Virus record (IMG/VR): IMGVR_UViG_3300046167_000063
Coordinates: 1-36,372 of that record
From: a virus
Length of the DNA stretch: 36,372 bases
Strand: one strand, 5' to 3'
Positions 1 to 9,301 of the stretch are shown piece by piece. The notes under the pieces are model-generated. The model saw only the letters and a list, made by a program, of their open reading frames with translations. It ran no database searches and had not been told where the DNA came from. The position numbers were made by a program, and so were the translations under genes. The stretch's first letter is position 1. Every line of letters begins with the position of its first letter.

Positions 1-1020
1 ATAACTCCCGGCCCAAAAGCCCTTGAACTTCAGGCACGTCTAGCTGGACAACCTAGTGGAGGCTTGATTGGTGCATTACAGCCTGCACAGACTCTACTCC
101 CCGGTACTCTTACAGAAGATACGATGAGATTTAGGGCTGACCCTACGCTAGGTATAGCTAGGCCACCCGGAACACCAGCGCCTCCTAGAATGTATACTGA
201 CCAACTAACAGGTAAAAGGGTTACTCAAGAAGAAGTTGATGCTTTGGGCGGTATGACAACCCTACAAGCTCCTACAGCCCCTGCTACAGGAGGTTTTGGT
301 GTAGGTATACCAGATGTATCAGGTATCCAGAGACAGGCTCTAGGCGGCGTAGGAGGCTTCCTAACAGGGGCTATGGCTCCTATGGCACAAAGGGAAGCTG
401 ATGTCTATGAACGTATTAGGGCTACACAGCGGCCTGAAGAACAGCGTGCACAGCTTGCATTAGAAGAACGTCTAGCTGCACAGGGACGTACAGGTCTACG
501 TACAGCACAGTTTGGTGGTTCTCCTGAGCAACTAGCGTTAGCACAAGCACAGGAAGAAGCTAAGGCTAGGGCATCTCTAGGTGCATTAGGACAAGCACAA
601 GCAGAGCAGTTGCAGCAGATGGGACTTGCTGAAAGTATGTTTGGTCTTGGTGGTAGAGCAGCAGCATTACCTCAAGGACTACAAGCAGGACAGTTAGGCA
701 ACATTGGCACTGCTATGGGCTTACAATATCTACCTGAGCAACAACTACTTGCTTCACTGACTCCTGCTATTAGTCTTGCTGATATTGCTGGCACTGGTCA
801 ACGACAAGGTGCTGGTTATCTTGCACAAGCAGGTACTACAGGTCTTGAAGCATTAGGTCAAACTGAACTAGCTAGAGCTAACTTACTAAGAGATTTATAC
901 TCTGGTTTATTAGCTCAACAAACTAATGCACAGACAGGTGAACGACAAGAAAGTATTGCTGGTGGGTTGTTTGGGGACTTAATCTCAGGCATTGGCGGTA
1001 TATTTGGAATAGGTAATTAA
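1..1020 (+). CDS. Internal virion protein (C-terminal part of a gene cut by the window ends)
   Basis: The frame is open from base 1 (ATA ACT CCC...) to the stop at 1018-1020, so the gene starts outside this end. Joining the window ends over their shared ATAAC makes it continuous with the open frame at 35849-36372, giving about 513 residues. The protein is rich in Ala, Gly and Gln, has a charged helical stretch in the middle (QREADVYERIRATQRPEEQR) and ends in a Gly/Ile-rich hydrophobic tail (IGGIFGIGN). It lies directly upstream of two other large Ala/Gln-rich genes after the tail fibre, where T7-like phages keep their ejection proteins (gp14-16). Assignment as the smallest internal virion protein rests on position and composition, not on a motif. 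The TTG at 64 is an internal codon. Confidence 0.6.
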   Translation: MTPGPKALELQARLAGQPSGGLIGALQPAQTLLPGTLTEDTMRFRADPTLGIARPPGTPAPPRMYTDQLTGKRVTQEEVDALGGMTTLQAPTAPATGGFGVGIPDVSGIQRQALGGVGGFLTGAMAPMAQREADVYERIRATQRPEEQRAQLALEERLAAQGRTGLRTAQFGGSPEQLALAQAQEEAKARASLGALGQAQAEQLQQMGLAESMFGLGGRAAALPQGLQAGQLGNIGTAMGLQYLPEQQLLASLTPAISLADIAGTGQRQGAGYLAQAGTTGLEALGQTELARANLLRDLYSGLLAQQTNAQTGERQESIAGGLFGDLISGIGGIFGIGN

Positions 1021-1022
1021 TT

Positions 1023-2336
1023 ATGGCTATCACATTATCACAAGGGCTATTGTCTAGCTTAGGTGCCGCTGGAGGTGCCCAACAAGACGCTAGACAACCT
1101 ATGGGTTCAGGTTTGTTACAGCCTGCACTGTCTACTAATCCTCTAGTTAACACCCTTGTTAAAAGCATTGGGCAAGCCCGTGGGATGGACATGAGGACTC
1201 CTGAAGAAAAGATACTGGCTGCTACAGCAGGCGTAGATAGAACTACTGCTGCTGGTCAACTAGAAGCTATTGAAGCTAGGCTCCAGTTTGAAACAGATCC
1301 AGACAAAAGGAATACACTAGGGCAGCAAGCAGTACAGTTGCGTAGACAAATGGCTAGTGATGCTACAGCAAAGGCGACTGCTGAACGTACAGCAAAGGAA
1401 GATAGAGACTTAGCTACTCTAAATACTAGGGCTGAACCAATACTTAGGGAAGCAGGATACCTTGAGTTAGCTGACATGGCAGCGTCTGGCTCCTTAACTC
1501 AGCCCCAGATTCAACAGAACTTAGGTAACATAAGAAAAGATAAAATTACTTTAGAAAGAAATCAAGGTGATTTATCACAAGCTATTCTTAATACTCCTGA
1601 GCTAGAGGGTACTGAGGCATACAAGCAAGCACTGCAAGGCAAGGTGCCTAACATTGCTCCTCGATTTCAACTAGCATATATGGAAGGGTTGAGAGAAGAA
1701 GCAGAACAAGATAGGTTTCTTACAACTCTTAAAGCACGTAAAGGTGGACAAAGGATAGCCACAGATCTTGAAGAAGGGCTTACAACTTTTACTGAAGCAC
1801 AAAAACAAGCAGCAGACTTAGGCAATGTTACTTATGGAGATGTTAAGTTCTATAAAGTAGGCAACGAAATACTACCTACTAGAGAACGTAAGCAACAAGA
1901 TGGAACTAAAGACGTAGTAACTTGGTCGCCTGTCTTAAATAAATATGTAGAAGTTGACGAGACACGTTTAGAACAAGTGCCGCCAGAGAGACAGCCTAAA
2001 ACTCCTAGAGTTGTTAGCCCAGTTAGTAAGAATCAAAGGACGGAGGTTCTTAGTGCTTTTGAGTTTGAAGAAAACACAACAGATAAACCGGGACAGCCTT
2101 TTTCAAATAAAGAAAAACTTAATGAGTTTGATGATGAGACAAGGAAAAGAGTTCTTAGGGATATAGCTGATAGAGCAGCACAGCTTAAAGCACAAAATCC
2201 GGGCACTCCTTTCTCTCAGCATATTCAACCAGCTATAGAAGAAGTAATGAGCAGGATTAAGTTTACAGAAGGCACGTTTGATGACACGGTTGAGTACAGG
2301 GCTGCTCCTGTAATAAAAGAATGGACTGCTGAGTAA
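1023..2336 (+). CDS. Internal virion protein, middle member (437 aa)
   Basis: ATG follows two bases after the previous stop, and the stop overlaps the next ATG (TAATG). The N-terminal 40 residues are Gly/Ala/Leu-rich. Residues about 60-130 are strongly helical and charged with many Ala, Gln and Arg, suggesting coiled coil. The C-terminal half is hydrophilic. There are no enzyme motifs. Its place between two other large structural proteins downstream of the fibre gene fits T7 gp15-like ejection proteins, which form part of the conduit for DNA entry. This is inferred from position and composition; the exact family was not recognised. Confidence 0.6.
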   Translation: MAITLSQGLLSSLGAAGGAQQDARQPMGSGLLQPALSTNPLVNTLVKSIGQARGMDMRTPEEKILAATAGVDRTTAAGQLEAIEARLQFETDPDKRNTLGQQAVQLRRQMASDATAKATAERTAKEDRDLATLNTRAEPILREAGYLELADMAASGSLTQPQIQQNLGNIRKDKITLERNQGDLSQAILNTPELEGTEAYKQALQGKVPNIAPRFQLAYMEGLREEAEQDRFLTTLKARKGGQRIATDLEEGLTTFTEAQKQAADLGNVTYGDVKFYKVGNEILPTRERKQQDGTKDVVTWSPVLNKYVEVDETRLEQVPPERQPKTPRVVSPVSKNQRTEVLSAFEFEENTTDKPGQPFSNKEKLNEFDDETRKRVLRDIADRAAQLKAQNPGTPFSQHIQPAIEEVMSRIKFTEGTFDDTVEYRAAPVIKEWTAE

Positions 2337-5314
2337 TGGCTGAAACTGCACAAGTTGAAGATATACGCCTACCTAATGGAGCAATCTTTAGGAATGTTCC
2401 TGTCGGTACAGGCATGGATGTTATTAAAGCTAAAGCCATAGCTGATGGACTAGCTACTGAACAGGATTTTCTACAGGCTAAAGAACAAGAGAGTAAAGAA
2501 ACTCTCAAAGGCATGGGAGTACCTGAGCCTACTGTACTTGGGGAGCTTGAGCTAGGCTTTGATGCAGAGTCCTCAGACATAGAGGATTGGGCTTTAGTAG
2601 CTGAAGCAAACCTAAGTGATATTATGTATCGTTTGGGAATGGAAGACGGCGTGCCTCACATCTATAGTCCTAAAGATGAGTACGGAGAAGACTTCCTGCT
2701 TATGTCTGTGCCTGAGAAGAAAGCATTTCTACAGGATCAGAGAGCCGCTGAAGTTAGAGGTGAGCATGCTAAGACCATGTTCCAACAGTACGTACATGGA
2801 GAGAGTGGAGTGCTTATGGGGACTGGTGGCTTTGGTAAAGAGTTGTTTACTCCTACTACTGCTATTCCCTTTGGCGGCCCAGCATTGTCAGTTTTACTTA
2901 AAGGCGCTGCTATAGGTGGTCAAGCTGCTTTAGCAGAACAGCTAGCAGAAAACAGATGGGATCCAGTAGAGCTAGGAACCAGAGCAGCCTTAACTGGGGT
3001 AGGAGCCGCTGCAATATCTAAGATTCCAGCAGCATACAGCGCTGTTAAAAATAAATCTAGGCAGCTATCCGCTAAGGTATCAAGGAAACCAGAGCCTCTT
3101 GATACTTCAGCAGCCACAGCTAATCAAACAATAGCTAGAGTAGAGGACGAGTACGCTAGGCTACGTATCAATGAGGGCATAGATGATCCTAGACAGATAC
3201 ACGACCAAGCACTTAAGAATCTTAACCTAACGAATGAAGAGCTTATTCCAATCAACATGGAAGCTACTTCAAAGTTAGCTATGCCATCTAAAGAAACTGC
3301 TTCTCAAATGATATTCAGGAAAGAGAACCCTGTAGCGGAAGCGTCAAAAGCACAGCAAGGTGTTGACTATGCTTTAGGTAGACTGACAACTAGGATAGGT
3401 AATTTATCCAGAGAGGCGAAGCAGAAAGTTAGGCAGATGGAGTTTAACATTCTACAAAGCGTCAAGAAGGATCAGGGAGAGTACGCTCCTTTCTTTAACA
3501 GAGGCATGGATGCATCTAAGTCACTGAAGGATAGAACTACTCAAGCAATCAAAAGCATACCTGAGCTACGTAAGCGTAGAGCACTGTTCGCTAAGATGGA
3601 CAACCACTTAGGCAACGGTAACTGGACTGCTGCTCAGAAAATTATTGATGAACACTTCCCTGAAATGCAGGGTACTCTGGAACCAATGAAGAAGTTTCTT
3701 GAGCGTAAGTTTGTAGAAGCTAAAGATGCTGGTATTGACTTAGGACAGATCTCTAATTACTTTCCCCGTGTTGTTAAAGACGTAGAGGGCTTGAGGAAAG
3801 CAGCAGGATTTGAACCTGACAGAGGAGTGTTTTATCAAGCTAAGAAAGCTAGGGCAGTAGAAAAGAAACTGTTTGATGGTGCAGGTAAGCCGGATGTTTC
3901 TCAGTTAGACGAAGCAGATGTAGCTGTTGTATTAAACAAACTTATCCAAGGTTACACACCTACTGGCTCAGGATTCAAGGCACCTAGAGAAATACCTAAA
4001 GTTCCATTAGACTTACAGAAGTACTATGTTACTGGGCCTGAAGCTATTGAGATGTATACCAATAGACTGAATCGTACTATAGAGATGAACAAGTTTTATG
4101 GGGGTACAGGAGGCAAGCCTAGCACAGAAGGCACCACCTTTGGTGAGCTTATAGCTAAAGCAGAGAAAGATGAAAGCCTAAGTGAAGGTCAGGTAGATGA
4201 GCTTATCAACCTTCTGAATGCTCGTTTTGAGGGTGAGAAGAATGGCATGAGAGGTTGGATGGCTGCTATAAGAGACGCTTCCCATGCAATGACACTAGCT
4301 AATCCTGAGTCGGCACTGATTCAGCTGGCTGATGTATCTGCCTCTGCTTTTCAGAATGGTCTAAAAGAAGGAGCTACTTCTGTTCTTAAGATAGGCAGCA
4401 AAGACTTAACTGCTGAAGACTTAGGTGTTATCAATAGACTATCAGCGGAGATCACAAACTCAGAAAGTCTTATAGGCAAATACCTACCTAAGCTAATGAA
4501 GTATTCTGCGTTTACCGCAGGAGATAGAGTAGGTAAAGATGTCATTATTGATTCTTCCTTAGCTAAGTATCGTAAGATGGCCCAAGGTCAAGCAGGTCAG
4601 ACAGCCATCAGAAAAGAGTGGACTGAGTTCTTTGGTGATGAAGGGGTAGATCAGTTAATTAGAGACTTAGCAGACGGTAAGATAACTGAAGATATTAAGC
4701 TGCTTGCGTTTAATGATCTGGCAGATGTTCAACCTATTACTCCTTCTGAGATGCCTGAAGCATGGCTTAGGCAGAACAACTGGAGAATCTTGTACACCAT
4801 GAAATCTTTTTACTTGACTCAGTTGGACATGATCCGCAGAGGTATTGTACAAGAGTTTAAGAGAGGGAATAAAAAAGAAGCGTTACGTAATGCTGGTGTG
4901 TTTGCATTTATTATTGGCGGCTCTAACATGTCACTGCAAGCAGCCAGAGAAGGTCTCAGGGAGTGGAGTACGGAACCTTTTGAACCCGGCAGTTTAATGG
5001 ATAAGTTTACTGACAACTTTATGAGTTTAGTCTTCTTGAATAAGTATAACAGAGACAGGTATATAGCTAGAGGAGACGCTCAAGGATACTTAGCTAATCA
5101 AATACTACCTCCAGCAGTGGGTAAAATAAGTGATCTTGCTGCTGTTGCAGAGGCGCTGTACAAAGACGAAGGAGACGTAGAAGAAAAAGTTTCTAAACTA
5201 TCTGCTTCTGTTCCTATAGTTGGGCCGACTATGTATAACTACCTACTTGGCGGCATGGAAAAAAGAAGGGAACAGAGAGAAGAAGACAAGTATAAAGAAG
5301 CATATGGACTTTAA
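2336..5314 (+). CDS. Large internal virion protein (992 aa, ejection protein)
   Basis: This is the longest gene of the window and the last of the rightward operon, translationally coupled to the previous gene by TAATG. It has an acidic, Glu-rich N-terminal 120 residues, a Gly/Ala hydrophobic stretch at about 160-225, a long helical charged middle, and a second hydrophobic patch near residues 855-870 (VFAFIIGGSN). It is the counterpart by size and position of T7 gp16 (1318 aa) but shorter. I see no lytic transglycosylase motif at its N-terminus. Proteins in this position are carried in the capsid and injected before DNA. The structural role is likely; the specific function is not proven by the sequence. 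Confidence 0.6.
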   Translation: MAETAQVEDIRLPNGAIFRNVPVGTGMDVIKAKAIADGLATEQDFLQAKEQESKETLKGMGVPEPTVLGELELGFDAESSDIEDWALVAEANLSDIMYRLGMEDGVPHIYSPKDEYGEDFLLMSVPEKKAFLQDQRAAEVRGEHAKTMFQQYVHGESGVLMGTGGFGKELFTPTTAIPFGGPALSVLLKGAAIGGQAALAEQLAENRWDPVELGTRAALTGVGAAAISKIPAAYSAVKNKSRQLSAKVSRKPEPLDTSAATANQTIARVEDEYARLRINEGIDDPRQIHDQALKNLNLTNEELIPINMEATSKLAMPSKETASQMIFRKENPVAEASKAQQGVDYALGRLTTRIGNLSREAKQKVRQMEFNILQSVKKDQGEYAPFFNRGMDASKSLKDRTTQAIKSIPELRKRRALFAKMDNHLGNGNWTAAQKIIDEHFPEMQGTLEPMKKFLERKFVEAKDAGIDLGQISNYFPRVVKDVEGLRKAAGFEPDRGVFYQAKKARAVEKKLFDGAGKPDVSQLDEADVAVVLNKLIQGYTPTGSGFKAPREIPKVPLDLQKYYVTGPEAIEMYTNRLNRTIEMNKFYGGTGGKPSTEGTTFGELIAKAEKDESLSEGQVDELINLLNARFEGEKNGMRGWMAAIRDASHAMTLANPESALIQLADVSASAFQNGLKEGATSVLKIGSKDLTAEDLGVINRLSAEITNSESLIGKYLPKLMKYSAFTAGDRVGKDVIIDSSLAKYRKMAQGQAGQTAIRKEWTEFFGDEGVDQLIRDLADGKITEDIKLLAFNDLADVQPITPSEMPEAWLRQNNWRILYTMKSFYLTQLDMIRRGIVQEFKRGNKKEALRNAGVFAFIIGGSNMSLQAAREGLREWSTEPFEPGSLMDKFTDNFMSLVFLNKYNRDRYIARGDAQGYLANQILPPAVGKISDLAAVAEALYKDEGDVEEKVSKLSASVPIVGPTMYNYLLGGMEKRREQREEDKYKEAYGL

Positions 5315-5317
5315 GAA

Positions 5318-5341
5318 AAGGGGGCAGTTGCGCCCCCAAGT
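5318..5341 (-). terminator. Intrinsic terminator of the leftward (nrdB) transcript
   Basis: GGGGGC (5320-5325) pairs with GCCCCC (5332-5337) around a six-base loop. On the minus strand the stem is followed by TTTTCTTAAA, as an intrinsic terminator needs. On the plus strand no T-run follows. It lies in the 65-bp gap between two convergent operons and should mainly stop transcription coming from nrdB; the stem may also slow the rightward transcript. Confidence 0.75.
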
Positions 5342-5379
5342 CTACTCAAGCTACATTAGAAAACTTAACCTTCCCTACG

Positions 5380-6318
5380 TCACCACGTAAGTCCAGCCTT
5401 CATGTAGGTAGTTGCACGACCTTCAAAGAAGTTCTGATGCTCTACACCTAACACATCGTCAAGCCAGTTTAGTGGGTTGTCCTTCACCTCGTAGTTGGGC
5501 TTCAAGCCTAGCTGTAGTAAGCGGCGGTCAGCAATGTACCTGATGTACTCTTGCATCTCAGACTTAGTCAGGCCCGGTATATCACCCTGCTCAAACACCA
5601 AGTCCAAGAACCTATCCTCTAGGTCAACCATCTCACGACATGCCTGATAGATCTCAGCCTTGAAGTCATCAGTCCACAGGTCAATGTTCTCCTGCATAAA
5701 CTCCCTGAATAGCTTTGTCATTGCCTCTACGTGCATGGACTCATCACGTATGCTGTAAGTAATGATCTGCCCCATGCCCTTCATCTTACCAAACCTTGGG
5801 AAGTTCAACAGGATGATGAAGCTAGAGAACAACTGTAGACCTTCAGTAAAGCCTGAGTAGATAGCCAGTGCCTTAGCAATGGACTTCTTGTCGCCCTTGG
5901 TGACCTTCACAGCATTGATGTACTCATGCTTGTCAGCCATAGCCTCGTACTCTGAGAACGCCTTATACTCCACCTCTGGCATCCCTACGGTGTCCAGTAG
6001 TAGGCTGTAGGCATGTTGGTGTATGGACTCCATGTTAGCAAAGCTAGACATCATCATACGTGCTTCAGGCTTCTTGAAGATACGCATGTATCTATCAACG
6101 TACCCAGCACCTACGTCTACATCAGACTGTGTAAACAGACGGAAGATCTGAGTCAGGAGGTTCTTCTCTTCATCAGTCATTGTCTGCCAATCTTTAACGT
6201 CATTGTGCAGAGGTACATCCTCTGGAAACCAGTGCATCTGGTTCTGTTGTGAGTAGTAGTCAAACATCCAAGGATGGTCAAACGGTTTGTAGTAATCTCT
6301 AGTATCTAATAAGCTCAA
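5380..6318 (-). CDS. nrdB: Ribonucleotide reductase class I small subunit (NrdB, 312 aa)
   Basis: This is the di-iron radical-generating subunit of aerobic ribonucleotide reductase; with NrdA it makes dNTPs from ribonucleotides. The metal ligands can be placed by spacing: D66, E97, H100, E159, E193 and H196. Tyr104 sits four residues after H100, as E. coli Tyr122 does after His118, so a canonical tyrosyl radical is expected. The set is complete and the length is near normal for phage NrdB. It is the last leftward gene, overlaps the MazG-like gene by 4 nt and is followed by a terminator. It is separated from nrdA by five small genes, which is common in phages. Confidence 0.96.
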   Translation of the reverse strand: MSLLDTRDYYKPFDHPWMFDYYSQQNQMHWFPEDVPLHNDVKDWQTMTDEEKNLLTQIFRLFTQSDVDVGAGYVDRYMRIFKKPEARMMMSSFANMESIHQHAYSLLLDTVGMPEVEYKAFSEYEAMADKHEYINAVKVTKGDKKSIAKALAIYSGFTEGLQLFSSFIILLNFPRFGKMKGMGQIITYSIRDESMHVEAMTKLFREFMQENIDLWTDDFKAEIYQACREMVDLEDRFLDLVFEQGDIPGLTKSEMQEYIRYIADRRLLQLGLKPNYEVKDNPLNWLDDVLGVEHQNFFEGRATTYMKAGLTW

Positions 6319-6620
6319 GCTGCATCTCCCTCTTTGATAAAGACACCATGTGTATTCATGTGTCCCTTCCTGTCTTTAATATCATTGTACGCTACCTTCA
6401 GGCATTCCTCAAGGGTCGTATCATTCATAATGGCTAGGTTGTTTAGTACCACCAAGCAGTCCCCAATGTCATCAGTAACATCACGCTCCTTGGCTACGTT
6501 GTCCCCTAGCTCACCTACCTCTGACACAAGTTTAGCAAACTGTGCCAAGGGTGTACTGTTGTTGATTATACCACGCTGCATAGACCATACGCTAATCAGG
6601 TGTATAAGTTCATCGCTCAT
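6315..6620 (-). CDS. MazG-like nucleotide pyrophosphohydrolase (101 aa)
   Basis: Members of the MazG/all-alpha NTP pyrophosphatase family hydrolyse NTPs or dNTPs to monophosphates and PPi. The metal-binding signature is present: E34-x2-E37 in the first helix (SEVGELGD), then D51-x2-D54 (DDIGD). The ATG at 6620 is chosen over an upstream one at 6647 because it overlaps the preceding small gene by only 11 nt. It sits beside the ribonucleotide reductase genes, so control of the nucleotide pool is the likely role. In phages it has also been proposed to act on host alarmones, which the sequence cannot show. Confidence 0.8.
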   Translation of the reverse strand: MSDELIHLISVWSMQRGIINNSTPLAQFAKLVSEVGELGDNVAKERDVTDDIGDCLVVLNNLAIMNDTTLEECLKVAYNDIKDRKGHMNTHGVFIKEGDAA

Positions 6621-6777
6621 CTTTGTTGTTCTCCAAGTGTTCTTCAAGCAGTCTAGTCAAACCTATGTCAAGTAGTAGCTGTACTGCTTTAGAGTCTAAG
6701 TCTAGTTCCATGTTAGCAGAGCCATCCTCATTCTCTGTGACTTCCTTAACAACTATCTTAGGCAAGTCATCAATCAT
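6610..6777 (-). CDS. Small acidic hypothetical protein (55 aa)
   Basis: The frame runs from ATG at 6777 to TGA at 6610-6612. It overlaps the upstream gene by 8 nt and the MazG-like gene by 11 nt, filling what would otherwise be the only gap in this stretch of overlapping genes. The product starts MIDDLPKIVVKEVTENEDG and contains a Leu-rich helix (AVQLLLDIGLTRLLEEHLE). No family recognised. It is short enough for automated gene callers to miss. Confidence 0.65.
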   Translation of the reverse strand: MIDDLPKIVVKEVTENEDGSANMELDLDSKAVQLLLDIGLTRLLEEHLENNKDER

Positions 6778-6988
6778 CTATCTCATGCCCTGCTGTAATG
6801 ACTGCATGTTTGAATACCTCCAGTAGGTAGATAGTCTCACGTAAGTCCATAGACGTTGTAGCCTTAGCTGTTAGCTGCTCCTCTGGAGTCCAGCCAATTA
6901 CCAGCACATGCTCAAAGTCCCCTTTACAATCCTCCAGTACTTCATCAGCAGTAGCTTGTGTAGGCATGAGGTTAATTACGTTACTCAT
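6770..6988 (-). CDS. Hypothetical protein (72 aa)
   Basis: Start at ATG 6988 (MSNVINLMPTQ) is preferred over an ATG at 7009 because it gives the usual short overlap (8 nt) with the upstream gene. The central strand-like segment HVLVIGWTPEEQL, followed by a helix with TIYLLEVFKHAV, resembles short proteins seen in many marine phages, but I cannot name the family. Probably part of the nucleotide-metabolism transcript. Confidence 0.65.
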   Translation of the reverse strand: MSNVINLMPTQATADEVLEDCKGDFEHVLVIGWTPEEQLTAKATTSMDLRETIYLLEVFKHAVITAGHEIDD

Positions 6989-7193
6989 TAAAATGTGTCT
7001 CCAATACAATCAGCTTGTCTTCTGCTTCAGCAATCTTAGCAACCAAGGTGTCCATAGTCTCAATCAAGTTACCATGCTCACCTACGCCCACAGGGTTGTC
7101 TAGGTAGTTCTGTACCTCTGCCTTGTATACGTCTATCTCAGCGTTGTACAGACGCTTCATGGCACTAATCTTAGGATCTATCACTGTATCCAT
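6981..7193 (-). CDS. Hypothetical coiled-coil protein (70 aa)
   Basis: The frame is helical throughout with charged heptad-like spacing (AVKIAEAEDKLIVLE-type C-terminus). The start is uncertain. The ATG at 7193 directly abuts a strong GGAGG, leaving no spacing, whereas the GTG at codon 4 (7182-7184) sits 9 nt after it and is the better translation start by Shine-Dalgarno spacing. It overlaps both neighbours. Function unknown. Confidence 0.6.
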   Translation of the reverse strand: MDTVIDPKISAMKRLYNAEIDVYKAEVQNYLDNPVGVGEHGNLIETMDTLVAKIAEAEDKLIVLETHFNE

Positions 7194-7425
7194 CCTCCAG
7201 TAATTCTTTGTACTTGTTTAGGTACTCTTTGTAACTCAAGGGTGCCTCCTCCTGTTTAATCTTGTTGCTCATGTAGCTAGACCACATCTGCATACAGTAG
7301 TTACTAAACAACATGATCTTGTCATCTTGTTCCTTATAGTATACCAGATAGTCATGCCAATTGGTATACTTTTTTAGCTCAGGTATGTAAAACTTAGCTC
7401 TGTACGCTGGGTGGTCATCCTTCAC
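7171..7425 (-). CDS. Hypothetical protein (84 aa, GTG start)
   Basis: It begins at a GTG (7423-7425) that overlaps the end of nrdA by 11 nt, with GGGGAG upstream inside the nrdA tail. The product is rich in Tyr and Lys (KFYIPELKKYTNWHDYLVYY) and helical. No family recognised. It sits in the run of small genes between nrdA and nrdB. Confidence 0.65.
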   Translation of the reverse strand: MKDDHPAYRAKFYIPELKKYTNWHDYLVYYKEQDDKIMLFSNYCMQMWSSYMSNKIKQEEAPLSYKEYLNKYKELLEDGYSDRS

Positions 7426-9301
7426 AGCTTAGACACTCCCCGTCCTCTAGGTTGATTCTAGGTATCTTGATGTTAACATTCTCTGTATTTCTAGCTGCTG
7501 TAGAGCGCAGGTAATACATAGATTTGAGTTTGTTAGCTCCTGTCCAATGTACACTGTTAACATACTCCAGATACTCATCATGTACCTCCTGTGGTGCTGT
7601 AGCTGGTGGTGGCTCAAAGAATAAGTTTACTGACTGTGCTTGGCAGACGTACTTCTGTCGCTGGTAGGCATGTTCAATGATCCAGATCTGGTTGAGTTCT
7701 GGTGCTGTCTTAAATACTTCCTTCTCTTCTTCCGTGAGTTCCTCCAAGTCTTTAACAGAGCCTTCATCAGCAGCAATATCTTTCCATGTTTTCTCTGTGT
7801 TAATACCTTTGGTTTCAAGTAGTTGCTCCAAGTATTTGTTTTTTACTTTGTATGACCCTGTCAGCGTCTTGTGCGTAAATACGTTAGCCCTTGTAGGCTC
7901 AATACTAGGGCTTGTTCCACCACATATAATACTAGAACTAGCATTAGGGGCAATAGCAAGCAGATGGGAATTACGCAGGCCACTACGAGCCATGTCAGGA
8001 GCCTCCCCACGGTTTCCAGCCAAACGCCGGGAAGCCATCGTAGCTCTGTCTTTGATTGTTTTAAACGCTCTATTGTTAAAGCTGGAGGCGTACATTCCTT
8101 CAAAAGGGATTCCATTACGTTGAAGGTAACTATGAAAACCCATCGCTCCAAGACCAACCGCACGTTCTCTATATGCACTATAAGCGGCTTTTGTAAAGCC
8201 TGTTTTATCTGGTTCCACATTCTCTAAAAACTCCCGTCTGCTCATGCCAGTCTTGGGATAGCTATGGCTACCACCTGTGGCGTTATCAATGAAGTGTTCA
8301 ATGGTATTGTCAAGCATTGTAATGAGATCATCAATAAACAGTTCATCGTCCTTCCATTCATCAAAGTACTCTAGGTTGACACTAGACAAACAACACACTG
8401 CTGTGCGTGACTCACTGGTCGGTAGGGTAATCTCAGAGCATAGGTTACTCTGGCGTACCTGTAGCCCTAGCTCCTTCTGTTCCTCCGGTAGAGCCTCATT
8501 ACAGCGGTCTAGGTTAACAATGTAAGGTTCACCTGTCTCTGCTCTGGTGTGCACTAGCTGCCACCACAAGTCCCTAGCGGATACAGTCTTGACTGCCTGC
8601 TTAGACTTAGGGTCAATCAAGCGCCACTGGTCATCATTCTTCACAGACTGTAGAAACTCATCAGTGACAGTGATACCATTGTGTAAGTTAAGACACTTAC
8701 GATTAAGATCACCACCAGTAGTCTTACGCATAGCAATGAACTCCTCCACCTCTGGGTGGCTGATGTCCATGTACGCTGCATAAGATCCTCTACGAGTTAC
8801 ACCTTGGTTGAAGGCCAGCATCTGACTGTCCACTACGTGCATGAAAGGGATGCTACCAGTAGACTGACTGCCGTTAGCAGTAGAAACGCCATTACTTCTA
8901 ACATCACCCCAATATCCGCCCAAGCCTCCACCTCCACTTGCCAGCCATATGTTCTCATCATAGTGATCAGATAGACCACGCCTTGAGTCAGGAACATAAT
9001 TGAGAAAGCAGCTAATAGGGAGGCCACGAGTGGTTCCCCCGTTACTAAGTAGAGGAGTGCTAAAACCAAACCAACTCTTGCTTGCGTAGTTGTAAAGTCG
9101 CTGTGCAAGATCGTAGTCAGTAGCGCCTTGATACGTTGCACCATAGACGGACGCTCTGGCAAAGGCTTCTTGGGCATGTGTCTCATCTCCCCACAAGTAT
9201 CTGTCCTTCAGTGTCTCTAGTGAGAAAACACTAAGGTCTTCATCTCTGTCGTAGTCAATCTGGATACCTAGGTAATCCTGTAGTCCTGTCTTATTTATCA
9301 C
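7415..9301 (-). CDS. nrdA: Ribonucleotide reductase class I large subunit (NrdA, 628 aa)
   Basis: This is the catalytic subunit of ribonucleotide reductase. The active-site set is readable: Cys98 (PISCF) and a second redox Cys in AVCCLSS (303/304), the N286-x-C288-x-E290 triad with the thiyl-radical cysteine, the tandem tyrosines Y596-Y597 of the radical pathway, and a C-terminal C623-x2-C626 pair that is re-reduced by thioredoxin or glutaredoxin. At 628 residues it is about 130 shorter than E. coli NrdA. The N-terminus enters the catalytic domain almost directly, so the ATP-cone that mediates dATP inhibition appears absent. Start is GTG at 9301, 8 nt after a GGAG; it overlaps the DUF3310 gene by 11 nt. 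Confidence 0.96.
   Translation of the reverse strand: MINKTGLQDYLGIQIDYDRDEDLSVFSLETLKDRYLWGDETHAQEAFARASVYGATYQGATDYDLAQRLYNYASKSWFGFSTPLLSNGGTTRGLPISCFLNYVPDSRRGLSDHYDENIWLASGGGGLGGYWGDVRSNGVSTANGSQSTGSIPFMHVVDSQMLAFNQGVTRRGSYAAYMDISHPEVEEFIAMRKTTGGDLNRKCLNLHNGITVTDEFLQSVKNDDQWRLIDPKSKQAVKTVSARDLWWQLVHTRAETGEPYIVNLDRCNEALPEEQKELGLQVRQSNLCSEITLPTSESRTAVCCLSSVNLEYFDEWKDDELFIDDLITMLDNTIEHFIDNATGGSHSYPKTGMSRREFLENVEPDKTGFTKAAYSAYRERAVGLGAMGFHSYLQRNGIPFEGMYASSFNNRAFKTIKDRATMASRRLAGNRGEAPDMARSGLRNSHLLAIAPNASSSIICGGTSPSIEPTRANVFTHKTLTGSYKVKNKYLEQLLETKGINTEKTWKDIAADEGSVKDLEELTEEEKEVFKTAPELNQIWIIEHAYQRQKYVCQAQSVNLFFEPPPATAPQEVHDEYLEYVNSVHWTGANKLKSMYYLRSTAARNTENVNIKIPRINLEDGECLSCEG

Noticed and set aside
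7861-8227. Open frames of about 118 residues inside nrdA on both strands
   Set aside because: They lie fully within nrdA, whose frame has complete catalytic motifs.
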